A stretch of 64,000 nt of DNA from Pararge aegeria (GCF_905163445.1 NC_053183.1:19282001-19346000); one strand, 5' to 3'; numbered from the stretch's first letter, positions 10,031-20,745 are shown. Numbers and translations are program-made. The notes: generated by a model not told the origin, from the letters alone.

Positions 10031-10686
10031 TTTCTATAAACTTAGGTTTATATAAACATTGAAGTAATAGTGATTTCATCTGGTAATTTTTTATAAAATG
10101 ATATACAATTACCTTTAAATAACTGCTAATCTTATGCAGGCATTATATTAAAATTGTTACAGTCCACTGTCTATTTAAATTTAGTTATATTTTTATGTAT
10201 TGATTGTGCACCGTCATAATTTTAACTTCTTTAAATTTATCTTTTGAAGACTCTTTGACATATTTTATATATTGCACGAGCAGCCCTGTTCTGCAGGCAA
10301 AAAAATAACCAATATCTAATATTGGGGTAATAGTATGCATTACCCCAGAATATTAGTTTTTGCAACGAATGATAAAATTAATTATCTGCACCTATCGAAA
10401 TATCAGAAGAAGCAAAGATTAAATATTAAATGTATGAAAAAATATCATCGGCAACCAGGGTAAAGCAAAATTAATGGGAAGTTTTCGGAAGATTTCCATA
10501 CCAAATGAAATAGAAATACGCAAATTATTAACCCAATTTTTTTGGTTAAAGTTTTTACAAACATACACATCTCAATCTAATTGACCTGGAATAATTAAAG
10601 AGTCTGTCCAGTTTACAATAAATACGTATAAAATATATATTTTTTTAAATTACCCGTTATTAGGATTTACGGTAAACGAGTACGAG
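10031..10686 (+). other. Intron 3, unclassified sequence
   Basis: AT-rich with no gene or repeat I can name. A short imperfect palindrome, 'aatattggggtaat' / 'attaccccagaatatt', lies at about 10318-10355. Confidence 0.35.
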
Positions 10687-10767
10687 TAATTTTGTTATTT
10701 TAGATATGTTTTATATTTATGCTTCGCGTAAGCATAAATATAAGACATATGTAAAATAACAAAATTA
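10687..10767. repeat. 38-bp near-perfect inverted repeat in intron 3
   Basis: Arms 10687-10724 and 10730-10767 pair with two mismatches around the 5-base loop 'cgcgt'. This predicts a long AT-rich hairpin; it may be a MITE remnant. Confidence 0.75.
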
Positions 10768-10879
10768 GCACACAAAATTATAAGCATACGATAGAAATGA
10801 TATGTATTTCTGGTGATGTAAGCTATGCATGGTTTAACAATCAAACAGATATGCTGCAGTTTATTACACCCTATTCTCG

Positions 10880-11129
10880 ACAGCCGGTTGGCACAGTGGG
10901 CAGCGAGCCTTCTTTCTGAGCTCGAGGTCGTGGGTTCGATTCCCACAACTGGAAATTGTTAGTGTGATGAACACGGCCGTTTTAAAGTGTCTGGGTGTTA
11001 TCTCTATATTCTAAGTATTATATTCATAAAAATATTCATCAGCTATCTTAGTACCCATAAAAAAAGTTATGCTTACTTTGGGGCTAGATGGCGATGTGTG
11101 TATTATCGTAGTGTATTTAGTTATTATTC
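10880..11129 (+). mobile_element. SINE-A, full copy, just before exon
   Basis: tRNA-like head with A box 'ttggcacagtggg' and B box 'ggttcgattccc', body 'gtgtctgggtgtta' and 'aaaatattcatcag', and 3' block 'ctttggggctagatggcgat' with a (tta)-rich tail. It ends 28 bases before the exon at 11158. Confidence 0.85.
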
Positions 11130-11157
11130 TACAATATTAACCATCAATTGTCTACAG

Positions 11158-11276
11158 TAACCCGAACGATAACGCGCGTCAAGAGGCCTTCCTCCCGGCG
11201 TCGAGGGAGAGGAACAAGTTCCGCGGTGTGAACTGGGAGGAGTACGACTCGACGCACCAGAAGTACCTCGAAATAG
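11158..11276 (+). CDS. nlg: Neuroligin, internal exon
   Basis: One base completes a Gly codon begun in the previous exon, then NPNDNARQEAFLPASRERNK, FRGVNWEEYDSTHQKYLEI and one leftover base. It is the end of the esterase-like domain ('TGNPN...W..YD...QKYLxI' in the family). Acceptor 'ttgtctacag' (ends 11157); donor 'gtcagt' (from 11277). It is strikingly GC-rich compared with the introns around it. The donor and following intron sequence have a second, diverged copy at 12897-12968. Confidence 0.93.
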
Positions 11277-12896
11277 GTCAGTACACTTGAAAGGGTACAG
11301 AAAGATGTCGTGCCTTGGAAAAATACTATTCTGCGGAGTCATAGTTCAGTGATCATACAGTAGAACGTTCACATTAACTATTGTTTATTTATTAGCTCAG
11401 CATTGTATTTTGATTTTTAGGTGGACATTTTGCTTAAATACAGGTACTATGGCATGTACACTTCAATCTTGTTTGGAGATTTGAGTTACAATTGCATGTT
11501 TTTTTTTTTTTTTTGCTTTTTCTTTTATTAAAAGATTAGTATTGCTTCGTTTTATACGAAAGAAAGGAAATAATGATGATTTAATTCATACATACTTACT
11601 TTCTTGGTTATTATAGTTTGACGAGAGGCGATGAAATTGAGCTTAATCAAATAAATATCTTAACCCCCTCTTACTGTAGGAGAAGACCCGTACCCTGTGG
11701 TGGGCCGGTAATGGGTGGATATAATGATGATGATAATGAAATAAATATAAAACTAAGGCCATCTTAGTGCGAGTTATATTGATTCACTGTAAGATTGCTA
11801 TACTGTGGTTATTCCGTGGTAGAAAAGATGTGCCTTATCGTGCAAATGTTCGCGGCGCCAACGACTGAGTCGATCTGCATTTTATTGATAACAGACTATC
11901 TACTAATGGTCTTTGACAGATCACACTAACTTAGAAATATTTTTCTTTCGACAAAAATCTTTAAGGGTTATTTTTAGGTCTTCAGTTGGTTGTACGAATT
12001 TGACCTCATTCGAAAGTTATATAGATGACCAATTTAGAGTAGTTTTTAGAAGTAATATAGCTTTTTCTGACAGCTCGTGCGGTAAGTACAACCGCCAAGC
12101 CTATATCTACCGCCAAGCAGTACTGTAGCTGTGCGGTCCAGTCTGAAGGTGCATGTGCCTTAACACCTACGCCTTAGGTCGTTGGACCTAGGGCGGCAAT
12201 TGTAGGACTTGTTCTTAACATGCTCTGTGAAGGGTGGCTTTCATCATTGGGCCATCCGCGGGGTTTTAGCCTTATGCTTTGGAGAGCACAATAAGCCGTC
12301 CGTTTTAGTGCTTCTCATTCTCATTCATTCATTATTTTTAAGTATAAGTACTTAAAAATAATCGGTTAGTGAATAATAAATAAATAAATACACTACGACT
12401 CGCTTCCTCATATAGTCTTGGTCGTCTCAATGTGGTTTTTTAAAATTGTAATAATGTAACCCGAAGAAAACTATTCTTATTACATAAAAATAAAATAAAG
12501 ATAAATAATTACATCTTTATCATAATTAAGTCAAAGACAAACTTAGGACTATCTATCGAATCGAAAATAACGCGGATGAAATCGCGCGGCGCAGCCAGTT
12601 TTCTATATATTTCACTGTAAAAATACTTAAAATCGATCCAGAAGTGTCGAACTTTCGGGTACAAGGAAATAGACAAAAAAAACCTTCCTGTTTATAATAT
12701 AATATGAGTTCGTATTACTAAGGAAGTATGAATATGGTTCATATCACCTAGTTGTGCCAAGGTACAGTTTCCAAAAGTGCGTGACAAACGTTCGTATAAC
12801 GAATGCTCTAACACGAATGTTTGAATGCTCCTGTTGAGTACCACCCATTACTGACAAGCTAAATCGCTTAACGCTGCCGCTTTGTCGGTAGGGTTG
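11277..12896 (+). other. Intron 4, first part
   Basis: Contains a SINE-B 3' fragment (about 11655-11745: 'gacccgtaccctgtggtggg', 'gccggtaatggg') and a poly-T run near 11500. Otherwise unclassified. No gene is seen. Confidence 0.4.
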
Positions 12897-12968
12897 GAAA
12901 TAGGTCAGTACACTTGGAAGGATACAAAAATATGCCATACGCGAGGGAAATACTATTTTGCACAGTCT
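12897..12968 (+). repeat. Diverged duplicate of exon-4 donor region
   Basis: The stretch 'gaaataggtcagtacacttg' at 11270-11289 recurs exactly from 12897. It is followed by about 50 more alignable bases ('taca.aaa.atg', 'aaatactatt.tgc', 'agtc'). It includes the last 7 exon bases and the GT donor. Upstream of 12897 I see no resemblance to the rest of exon 4. Confidence 0.65.
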
Positions 12969-13154
12969 TACATTCCTTCCTAGATACAGTTACCGTGGAC
13001 ATTATCTGCGCGACTTTATTATTTTCCCATTTTCTGTGGAATAAAATAAAACCTATTTTTTGTCGACATTTTGACGAAATTCTTGTCGCAGTATGTTGTT
13101 ATCGGTATCAGCTAGTGTGCAAAGACCTAGGTTCTTTTCCTGGCTAGGAGCAAT

Positions 13155-13385
13155 TGGTAATCTATAATTTCAGAATTTTCTCTGGTCTGTCTATCAGGGT
13201 GGTAACTAGCCAATAGTAGGTGGTAGTTACCACTCTACCGTTCTACTTGCCGCCACCAAGCGATCAAACGTTCTGAACTGCTGCATAGACACTGATAAAT
13301 GGTATGGGTTAGCCCGCTATCATCTTACACAGCATAATTTTTAACCACCAAGTAAGACTGGAGTCAAGAAAGTGGAATAAAAGAA
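13155..13385 (+). mobile_element. SINE-C body fragment
   Basis: 'aatttcagaattttctctgg', 'tggtaactagcc', 'gttagcccgctatcatctta' and 'agtcaagaaagtgg' match the full copy at 48135-48432. The tRNA-like head is missing. Confidence 0.6.
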
Positions 13386-13510
13386 ACAAGACAGTATTTT
13401 CAAAATTTGGAACCTGAGGAACAAACAGTGAAGGAGACGTGTCGATAGATGTGTCGAGAGACACACACATTTTAAATTTATATTAATTGGGCTTGCTATC
13501 GTTTAAAATG

Positions 13511-13931
13511 AATTAATATACTACGTCAATATACACATCGCCAGCCCCAAAGTAAGCAAAATTCAAAATTCATCAATTTCAAGTAGGCCTACTTTGTAGG
13601 CACTTTTGAAACGTCAAGTATGTATATTTGTAGTGACTCTACCATCGGTTCTAAAAGCAGATTCTACCGAGAAGAGCCGGCAAGAAACCTGAGTAGTTAC
13701 TCTTAATTTTCTATATCTGCGGGAGATGAGAGCGTAGCTTGTGGTGTTGGTACTAAGATGACTGATGAATATTTTTATTAATAATATACATAAACACTAC
13801 ACAAATAAACACCGATACACTGAAAAACATTTATGTTCATCACACAAACATTTCTCCAGTTGTGGGAATCGAACCCACAGCCTTGGAATCAGAAATCAGA
13901 GTCGCTGCCCACTGCGACAATCAGCCATCAA
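13511..13931 (-). mobile_element. SINE-A, minus strand, split by a CR1 3' end
   Basis: SINE parts 13511-13557 and 13731-13931 are continuous with each other ('agtaagc' then 'agcgtagctt') once the insert is removed. The head carries B-box complement 'ggaatcgaaccc'. Confidence 0.8.
13558..13730 (-). mobile_element. CR1 LINE 3' end nested in SINE-A
   Basis: The minus strand matches the CR1 3' UTR ('agccggcaagaaac', 'gtagtgactctacca', 'aagtaggcctac') and ends in the 'attcaaaattcat' tail. A short 'agc' is repeated at both junctions. It shows the CR1 family was active after this SINE inserted. Confidence 0.75.
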
Positions 13932-14339
13932 AATAATGACATGGTAATACGGCTCGTTTAAAATCGTATTAACATTTAGAAATTAGTGGCATAAAATTAG
14001 TTTCATGACATTAACTTCAACAATTTCACATGTAATCCTAATTTCACAATACATTAATTACAAAATTAGAAATTTAACGTGAAATTGTTTTCGATATGAA
14101 TGTCATAAAACTAATTTTTAACCACTGATTTCATAATTGAATCCTACGCTGTAGTAATTTCGAATTCACTTAGAATCGTGGCTTATCGCAGATACAGACA
14201 TACATTTTATAGATAACAACCTCTCACCTGATGGTCTGAAATTACTGATGTAGTCTCAGAAGAAGTACTTGTAAAATAGTACTAGCTTTTGCTCTTATGT
14301 CATTAGCATAGGGAGTCAATTTATTTCTATTATGAAAAC

Positions 14340-14600
14340 TTTACAATGAATAATTGTTAAGTATAAGTTGTACTTATCAATTATTCATTGTAAAGTCAAC
14401 ATCTCCTGAGGATGCTCCGGTTCTGGAGCGAAACGTGCGTAGAGGATATATTGCCGAAGATCTGTTTGGTGTGGAGTATAAGGATTGAAGAAATTATAAA
14501 TTACACCATACAGATTCTTCTGCTGTTCGCGGAGTATAGCAAATTAAGCTTAATTTTCATAATATACTTTGGATTTCCGTAACGCCTGCTTTTTCCAAAT
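14340..14600 (+). repeat. Dispersed repeat D, copy 3, best preserved
   Basis: Begins with a 24-bp inverted repeat (14340-14363 / 14371-14394, one mismatch), then 'atctcctgaggatgctccgg', 'gcgaaacgtgcgtagagg', 'gtgtggagtataaggattg' and 'gcaaattaagcttaat'. Partial copies of its right end lie at about 15965-16045 and 16125-16165. Noncoding; family unknown. Confidence 0.65.
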
Positions 14601-16311
14601 TTATTTCTACACAATATGAAAACTGTATGTTTGTTACGTTTTTAATAAGTTTGATCTTTAATTAAATTTAAAATGATTTGACGGAAACGTTTTTACTTAT
14701 TCTTTATATAAAAACACAATACTTTTATGTTTTATACCTAAAAATTAATAGCCTAAAAAAAAAGATGCAGAGTTACTTGTTTTGTTGATATTGCCACGGA
14801 ATCAAAACAAACGCGCCTAGTATTCTATATATTTCAAATTTCATGTGTAATTTTGGATACTACTTAGCATATCTAACGTATCCCGACACTCAGTAGCTAC
14901 TCGGTAATACTCGTAATTTGTATGCAAAGTTATTTTTCGGTAAGGCCACGCCATTAAAATGTAAATTTATTTTCAGAGGCAAAACGCTGACTGTCTTTTT
15001 TATAATATCACACCCCACCCTTAAATATATTCCTTTGTTAGGTGAAATCCAGATAAAGAGTCGCCAAACAGTATATATAAACCCTTTGGTTGATAAAGTA
15101 CTTTAGAATACACGAAAGTATTTGTATCCAGTATCTATGTACCTATATCATCCCATTTACATTAAATAATTATAATTCCCCCTCGGAAAATAATTATAAC
15201 AAAACTCAATAACTCCATATCTGCCTTACTTTATGCCAAGAGAGTGCCAATTCCTATAAGTAACTAAAATCTGTAACTCTATATCTGGAATATATAATTA
15301 TACAGCATGTAACTGAATTATGAAATACTTTTGAAGAGTGTATAAGTATATTACATAAGGAATCACCCTGTAAAAATATTAAATAAAAAGAAGCATGTTT
15401 ATATTTTCAGAAAACGAATTCAAAACATCGTAAGTACTTTTGACAACCCTATTGAAAACAAAAAGCCAACACGTACATAGTACCTACACTACGCGTGGCG
15501 TACCTAATAAAGTCACAGGAGTTATTTGATTTTAATTTCGCATGTGATGTTAGGGATGTATCTCGTTTCTCTCAGTAAAAAATATGGCAGTGGTTTATTC
15601 AAAAACTATTAGCGTTTCGGTTTCACTGATTAGGATAGTCTCAAAAACAGCACATAATGTACCTTTAGAGCGTGTGAAGTTTTCATTTACACGTTATATA
15701 TGCCCTAATTACCCCCGCTTGACCACCAACATATAAGACCACAGCGCCAGGTAGTCTTCAAATGATGACCAGGAGATGGCACCATTATTATATGATTATT
15801 ATTTCTTATTTCCATATTATTTCGAACAGTATACCCAAATTTATTGTTTCTAAAGTAGTTATTGACAGATCCAGCAGATGCCACTGAAAATGAACCTGTA
15901 GTCCTACCCACTGGGCTATCAAAGCTTTTACCATTTACATTAATATAAAACATAAATATTGGATAGAAGCAGGCGTTACTTTGCAGAAATCAATTATATA
16001 TTATGAAAATTAAGCTTAATTTGCTATACTCCGCGAACAGTTTTTTTTTTAAGATTTTGGATCTGATATTAATATGATTTGGAATGACATTTAACTGCTT
16101 ACATTGCTGATTAAATCAAATATATTCGCGGATTATAGCAAATTAAGCTTAATTTTTGATAATAACACATAAATCTTAAAATGACGAAAAGTGAAAGCAT
16201 ACCCAAACAAATTAACTCACTTAAGATGGTAGCAGGCTAACCCTTTAGATCTACGATAGTTATATTTAACCCATACCGCTATGGTTTCTACGCGACACCC
16301 TTAAATCACTC
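14601..16311 (+). other. Intron 4, unclassified with repeat D remnants
   Basis: No gene. Besides the repeat D pieces at about 15965-16045 (minus) and 16125-16165, I see only AT-rich sequence and a possible SINE-B scrap near 15895-15930 ('cctacccactgggctatc'). Confidence 0.35.
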
Positions 16312-16480
16312 GGCGGCATTTCTTTGCTGGTAGGTTGGTAACTTGCCATGGCCGATGCCTCTCATAAGAGTAGGCAGGAGAAAAATCTAAATTGCCCCGC
16401 AGGGAACGAACCCGGGAACTCCCACTGATAACAACAGCGCTCCCCGTTGCGCCAAGGAGGTTGTCAAAACTAACCACTGC
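16312..16480 (-). mobile_element. SINE-C, minus strand
   Basis: Reverse of a tRNA-like head: 'ggaacgaacccggg' (B-box region), 'agcgctcccc' and 'gttgcgccaaggaggt'. It matches the head of the 48135-48432 copy on the opposite strand. Confidence 0.6.
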
Positions 16481-16546
16481 GTTAGATTGGCCAGCAACCA
16501 AAACCAAAGCTACGAGGATTCCAAACACCCTATATTTATAAACCAA

Positions 16547-16748
16547 CTAGTTGCCGCTCGCGTCCTCGTTTATTAAGGCTTCTTACAAATCCCGTGGGAA
16601 TTTCATTTCATTTCCTGGGATAAAGAGCCTATGTTACTCTCCGTCCCTTCAACTAAATCCATGCCAAAATTCAAGTAAATTGTTGGCTTAGTTAGGGCGT
16701 AAATGTTGGACAAACAAACACACTGCGCATTTATAATATTAGTAAGGA
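16547..16748 (-). mobile_element. Helitron-like element, minus strand
   Basis: Ends in CTAG (16547-16550) after a 'gccgctcgcg' stretch. Its other end is 'cgcatttataatattagta' / 'agga'. The body has 'caaatcccgtgggaa' and 'gcctatgttactct'. It is a non-autonomous copy without coding. Confidence 0.6.
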
Positions 16749-16980
16749 CACTTAAGGAGACGCCAAAAATAAACTTAGAATAAACATAACATAACTAGCG
16801 AGTTCATATTAAAATACGAGTATCCCACAATACACCTATTTCACTTTCCCGATTCGGAAAGCATTAAAACATTTCTAATGAACGTGCGCTAAAAAACTTC
16901 ATTTCAAAAAAACTTCATTTAATTGTAGTAAAGAATAAAATTTGAAAAAAAAAAACAAAATTCAAAATTCATTTTCATTC

Positions 16981-17180
16981 ACTGGAAAATGTTTGTGTGA
17001 TGAGCATGAATGTTTTTCAGTGTCTGGGTGTTTATATATATATTTTAAAGTATTTATGTATATTATTCATAAAAATATTCATCAGTCATCTTAGTACCCA
17101 TAACACAAGCTACGCTTACTTTGGGGCTAGGTGGCGATATGTGTATTGTCGTAGTATATTTATTTATTATTATTATTTAT
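16981..17180 (+). mobile_element. SINE-A, 5'-truncated
   Basis: Starts after the tRNA head at 'actggaaaatgtttgtgtga' and runs through 'ctttggggctaggtggcgat' into a (tta)n tail, which runs directly into a minus-strand CR1 copy. Confidence 0.8.
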
Positions 17181-17664
17181 TTATTTCAAGTAGGCCTAGT
17201 TTATAAGCACTTTTGAAACGTCGAGTCAGTCTGTTTGTAGTGACTCTACCACCTGTTCGGCAAGCAGATTCCACTGAGAAGAGCCGGCAAGAAACTTGGC
17301 AGATTGCTCTTTTCCATCATCATTTTATAGTTTAACAATCTTAAGACTTTTTCTGTTTTGTGAGAGATTAGAGTGTGACAGAGTGGCCTGCTTCCAACCT
17401 TAACGACAAGGCCTGTCGTTAAGGAATTCATCAATCGTGTAGTAACCACGATTTGATAAATGTGTTTTAATATATTGCTTAAACTTAGGTAAAGGTAGAT
17501 CTAATATTACCTTCGGTATCATGTTATACCACAACCACAAAAGATTTATGTACATTTCTCAGACGATATGCAGTTATCACTAATTTATGTCGATTGTTTA
17601 TATCGACTTTTTGTTTACATATTACTTATGTTTTGTTTAACAAAGATTATTTTATTATAATAAT
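17181..17664 (-). mobile_element. CR1 LINE, 5'-truncated, minus strand, abuts last exon
   Basis: Minus-strand match to the CR1 ORF2 C-terminus and 3' UTR (as at 53441-54027). 3' UTR landmarks are 'gagccggcaagaaact' and 'caagtaggccta'; coding resembles the F-Y-N-M-I-P-K and Y-x-T-I-D-E-F-L-N-D blocks. The truncated 5' end stops 23 bases before the last neuroligin exon. Confidence 0.8.
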
Positions 17665-17687
17665 TAAGATTTTCTTTCCTTCAACAG

Positions 17688-18643
17688 GCATGAAACCACG
17701 GATGAAGAACCATTTCCGAGCACATCAACTCTCGGTTTGGTTACGCCTCGTGCCCGAACTCCACAGAGCGGGGATGGAAGACGTCGCCGCACGCCACAAC
17801 CTGTTCAGAAATCACAACGAGCAAGATCTATACGAAGGTATCGTCAGACCGGATCCGTTGGCGCGGAACGCCGATAACGATCCGATAAGGCGGAACGGCA
17901 CCGCCTACTCTGATACAGCCTTAACCACAGTCGATTCTATATTAGCGACTTGCGCTACTATCATACCAACCAGAGACCTGCAGGCTCTCAATACAACCGA
18001 TAACACTTTAGCCAATTTGGAGGCCGCAGGCTATGCGGCGTATTCCACAGCGCTCAGCGTAACGATCGCTATTGGATGCTCGTTACTTATATTAAACGTT
18101 CTCATATTCGCCGGGGTGTATTACCAAAGAGACAAGTCGAGGTCGCGAGGAAAACAGCAACGGTTCAACGAGAAACACTTTGAAACAATATCAGGAAAAC
18201 ACTCCCATTATCATATCGACCCGAACATAGCCCCCAGCTTAGTTGTGGACATCGAACGGCAGAATAGAAAGAAAATGATGGACGCTAGCATTTCGAATTT
18301 GAACTTTAAGGGCCCGTTAGACGGTCCAAAATCCCCGAGCCCCACGCTGAGTATAGATAATATGATGTTGCCAAGTAAATTGGGCAGTCGGAATAGCAGT
18401 TTCAGGTTGCCAAATGTTAGCTATCCCCAAGTGGGAAGTTACGCAACGTTGCCCAAGAATTTGAACCAATTTAGTAATTCCCCGCCGATGCAGGACTTGA
18501 GACAGAAGTATCCTCCAAATGGTTCGGCTAACTCTCCTGGTAGGGAAGATACTTCTAGAGCTCCTCACGCAACTCTGAGAAGGGGAAAATCTCTTCACTC
18601 CTCTAGTCTTCCGCAAGCAGCAATCGATGAAATGAGAGTGTGA
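17688..18643 (+). CDS. nlg: Neuroligin, last coding exon: stalk, membrane helix, cytoplasmic tail
   Basis: Two bases complete a Gly codon, then MKPRMKNHFRAHQLSVWLRL and VPELHR, the neuroligin 'KPxMKNHxRAHxLSxWLxLIPxLHR' motif that closes the esterase-like domain. A Ser/Thr-containing stalk follows. A single transmembrane helix is encoded at 18050-18124 (ALSVTIAIGCSLLILNVLIF), followed by a basic stop-transfer stretch (QRDKSRSRGKQQR). The tail is about 172 residues, rich in Ser/Pro/Asn, with SPSPT, and ends EMRV. Class I neuroligin tails end S/T-x-V; this one has Met at -2, so it would fit a class II PDZ ligand at best. Acceptor 'tccttcaacag' (ends 17687); stop tga 18641-18643. An open frame extends upstream to 17594 but that part is intron and CR1 sequence, not gene. 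Confidence 0.94.
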
Positions 18644-18790
18644 CGTTTAAACTAATAAGGACTTTTCTAAAGTATTAAATTAATGAAGTGTAAATAAATG
18701 TATGAGAATGTTTTTTTAGAGATGGACGTTATTGATTCTCTCAGTCGCAGTAAATACTGTTTTTAAATAAATTATGAAATATACCGTTTT
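18644..18790 (+). terminator. Neuroligin 3' UTR with poly(A) signals
   Basis: Two AATAAA hexamers, at 18693-18698 and 18766-18771, follow the stop codon within 130 bases. Which is used, and whether longer 3' UTRs exist, cannot be seen. Confidence 0.6.
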
Positions 18791-18867
18791 TGCATTTTTA
18801 ATTCCCACCTTAGTATTTAAAAACGAAGCTCTCAAAAAGGGTTAACTAGAATAAAAAAATAAATAAT

Positions 18868-18974
18868 AATAAATATACTAAGACAATTGACACACCGCCC
18901 TCTACCTAAGTTTTCCAGTTATGGGAATCGAACCTACGGCCTTGGGCTCAGAAAGCAGGGTGCCTACTGTCAAA
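18868..18974 (-). mobile_element. SINE-A, internally deleted, minus strand
   Basis: The 3' tail ('aataaatatactaagac') and the head ('gggaatcgaacctacggcct', 'cagaaagcaggg') are joined with most of the body missing. Confidence 0.65.
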
Positions 18975-19039
18975 TGAAGAATGTCCTTTATATAGTTTGA
19001 AGTTTAAACTTCTCCCTTAAAATTTAATTAGTTAAATGT

Positions 19040-19135
19040 GACTTCCATAGCAGGTTAAATAACAGGTTAGCCCGCTACCATCGTAGACTGCATCATTACC
19101 TAACACTAGGTGAGATTGCAGTCAAGGGCTAAAAT
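19040..19135 (+). mobile_element. SINE-C 3' fragment
   Basis: 'ggttagcccgctaccatcgt', 'gactgcatcatta' and 'ggtgagattgcagtcaaggg' are the 3' part of SINE-C. Confidence 0.6.
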
Positions 19136-19715
19136 ATTTTAGTTTAATAAAATAATAAAAAAATCGAATGATTTTTGTGTAGCATTATTTTAACGTATTG
19201 GTTTTTTGTGTAAAATTGCACGCATTTGTGAATTTATAAGTATAAACGAAGTGCGAATCTTAAAACGTATGTTTTATTCTTACGCGCTTAGCCTTAAGCT
19301 CGAGCTAAAGTTCTATAGAATAAAAGAAATAAAAATGAAGCCACTTTGTTCGATGAAGTCAGTTTCCGAGAAATGGAAACTGCCCGTAGAAGTTAAGCTC
19401 ACAAAAATATTTTTTTATCGCAGCAGAGGAAGATGAAAACAAGTAACTTATCTAATACTAATATGAAAAAATATGTTGGACATACAAACACATTAGGCAC
19501 AAAACTATAACGGTTAAGAACTTTCTTCCCCAACAGTAAATTATGTGGCCCCTATTTAGTAACGGGTCGTAGAATACTATGTCCAAGAGGTCATAACAAG
19601 ACATCATGTCATATAAACATCTAAGGGACGCTATTGGGTATATTTGAGCAGTTTCACATTTTTATAGGCCTCTATAAGAACTCTTTGTTCTAAAACTTTC
19701 TGTTCTGCCTGCCTA
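19136..19715 (+). other. Unclassified intergenic sequence
   Basis: A 76-codon open frame at 19206-19436 has no family resemblance I recognise. I see nothing else. Confidence 0.3.
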
Positions 19716-20166
19716 TCCCTACTAATATTATAAATGTCAATGTAAGTTTGTTTGTTGCGCTTTCACGCAAAAAATACTTAACCGATCCTCATAAAACTTT
19801 GTACACATATTCTTGGAAGTGTTAGAAGTAATAAAGGATACTTTTTATCCCGACATTAAGGTCGGTTCCTTTGGGAGAGGGGATGAAAATGTTTCACGAT
19901 TTAACACCATAACTCCGGCAAATTATAACCGATTTTAATAACTATTTTTGTACTATAATATGTGTTTAATTTTGCCCGAACTTTGTGTAGATCTGATGAA
20001 TGTGTTTGGCGATAGAGGACAGAACTTCTCAGCGGACAGCAGCAAACCCCTTATGTGTTTGGGCTTAGCTATACTGAATTTTAAAATTATTTTAGAACTT
20101 CAACTAAATTGATTGCCACATCAAAAAACAAAATCAAACGCAGACGAAGTCGCGGGAAACAGCTAG
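19716..20166 (+). mobile_element. Helitron-like element, complete ends
   Basis: Begins TC ('tccctactaatattataaat') after an A and ends 'gcgggaaacagCTAG' before a T: insertion between A and T with TC and CTRR termini, the Helitron rule. It is 451 bp with no Rep/helicase, so non-autonomous. Internal 'ccgatcctcataaaacttt' and 'tttttatcccgacatta' are shared with 30314-30580, a shorter deletion derivative. Confidence 0.75.
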
Positions 20167-20404
20167 TATATATATATTTACTAGCCACACGTTATACACC
20201 TGAAATTGATGATGCAGTCTAGGAGTCCCGTACCCTGTAGTAGACCGGTAATGAGTTGATATGATTATGAGCGCACTGGAAGCACAATTGATCGACGTCA
20301 CGTCTTTCTCGGCAGGATAGTAACCGTTCACGGCCGAAGTCCAAAGTCAAATATTTCATATAACAAATGCTATATTAATAAATATAGTCTCCTTTTGGAA
20401 TGCG

Positions 20405-20745
20405 AAGAGTTTATTCCATTTTACACAAAGCTGGTCAAGTGCGAATTGGTAGATCTCTCACCTTGTTAGCATGCCTTGTGCCTTTGAGAACATTATGGAG
20501 TACTCTCAGGCATGCATATCCTCACAATGTTTACCTGCACAGGTAAAGCAAGTCATATTTAATTGCTCGAAACTCACATAGCTTCAAAAAGTAAGACATG
20601 AATAACTTGCGACATAATTAAATCCCAGTGGTTAGACATCTCAGGCATATGCCTGAAGGTCTCCTCACGATGTTTACCTTTACAGCTAAATCAAGTCAAA
20701 TATCATTGCTCGAAACGCACATAACTCAAAATAGAAACACATGCC
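20405..20745 (-). mobile_element. Two degenerate SINE-B pieces, minus strand
   Basis: 'atatcctcacaatgtttacc' (about 20517) and 'gtctcctcacgatgtttacc' (about 20658) each lead into 'aagcaagtca' or 'aatcaagtcaa' and 'aaac.cacata', matching SINE-B bodies such as 36907-37112. The heads are lost. Confidence 0.5.

Noticed and set aside
17594..17687. Apparent N-terminal extension and start of the neuroligin last exon
   Set aside because: The upstream part lies in a minus-strand CR1 copy plus the intron's polypyrimidine tract; the splice acceptor at 17687 and phase with the previous exon show where coding begins.
18317..18616. 99-codon open frame antisense to the last neuroligin exon
   Set aside because: Shadow of a strongly supported coding exon; low-complexity Ser/Arg-rich translation and no family match.
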